Positions 5,345 to 5,347 of a stretch of DNA of 5,347 bases are shown here, one piece after another. This DNA is from an uncultured Oscillospiraceae bacterium. Its GTDB lineage: Bacteria > Bacillota > Clostridia > Oscillospirales > Oscillospiraceae. Location: the NCBI GenBank assembly GCA_905233785.1, contig CAJOCV010000096.1, forward strand, positions 8,095 to 13,441, given 5' to 3'. The notes under the pieces were generated by a model. The model saw nothing but the letters and a program-made list of their open reading frames with translations, had not been told where the DNA came from and searched no databases. Every line of letters starts with the position of its first letter. The first letter of the stretch is position 1. Made by a program: the position numbers and the translations under genes.

Positions 5345-5347
5345 TCC

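Overview
The window looks like a piece of chromosome from a GC-rich, low-motility-signature Firmicute, most likely a gut-type clostridium of the Oscillospirales. This assignment is inference. It rests on the strong GGAGG-type ribosome binding sites, the housekeeping-type (SigA) promoters, a PrsA/SurA-like membrane-anchored foldase, a DUF4349 lipoprotein of the kind common in Firmicutes, and G/C-dominated third codon positions beside AT-rich intergenic regions. Nothing in the window points to a plasmid, phage or insertion sequence. There are no rRNA or tRNA genes and no CRISPR array.

Layout: (1) At the left edge lies a hairpin-plus-heptamer repeat, cut by the window boundary, followed at once by the 3' end of prs (minus strand, PRPP synthetase). 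(2) A divergent intergenic region of about 230 bases carries a good promoter in each direction, one for prs and one for prfB. (3) prfB (plus strand, peptide chain release factor 2) is encoded in one continuous frame, without the programmed frameshift found in many bacteria. (4) The 309 bases after prfB hold a palindromic repeat element that begins on the prfB stop codon, a possible 20-codon minus-strand ORF with a strong ribosome binding site, and a near-consensus promoter for the next gene. (5) A 511-residue membrane-anchored parvulin-type peptidyl-prolyl isomerase/chaperone ends at a perfect 18-bp hairpin terminator. (6) A tract of seven-base tandem repeats follows the terminator directly. 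(7) A 325-residue DUF4349 lipoprotein with a C-terminal membrane segment finishes three bases before the window ends.

The genes do not form one pathway. prs supplies PRPP for nucleotide, histidine, tryptophan and NAD synthesis, and prfB terminates translation at UGA and UAA. The two genes on the right both act at the outer face of the cytoplasmic membrane, one as a foldase and one as a lipoprotein of unknown role. Each gene appears to have its own transcription unit.

The most unusual thing here is not a protein. Three intergenic tracts are built on a seven-base period with the core AGTG followed by three variable bases. Each begins directly after the 3' end of a gene and reads AGTG on that gene's sense strand. 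Two of the three also share a C/G-rich hairpin and flanking sequence, so they are copies of one dispersed palindromic element.
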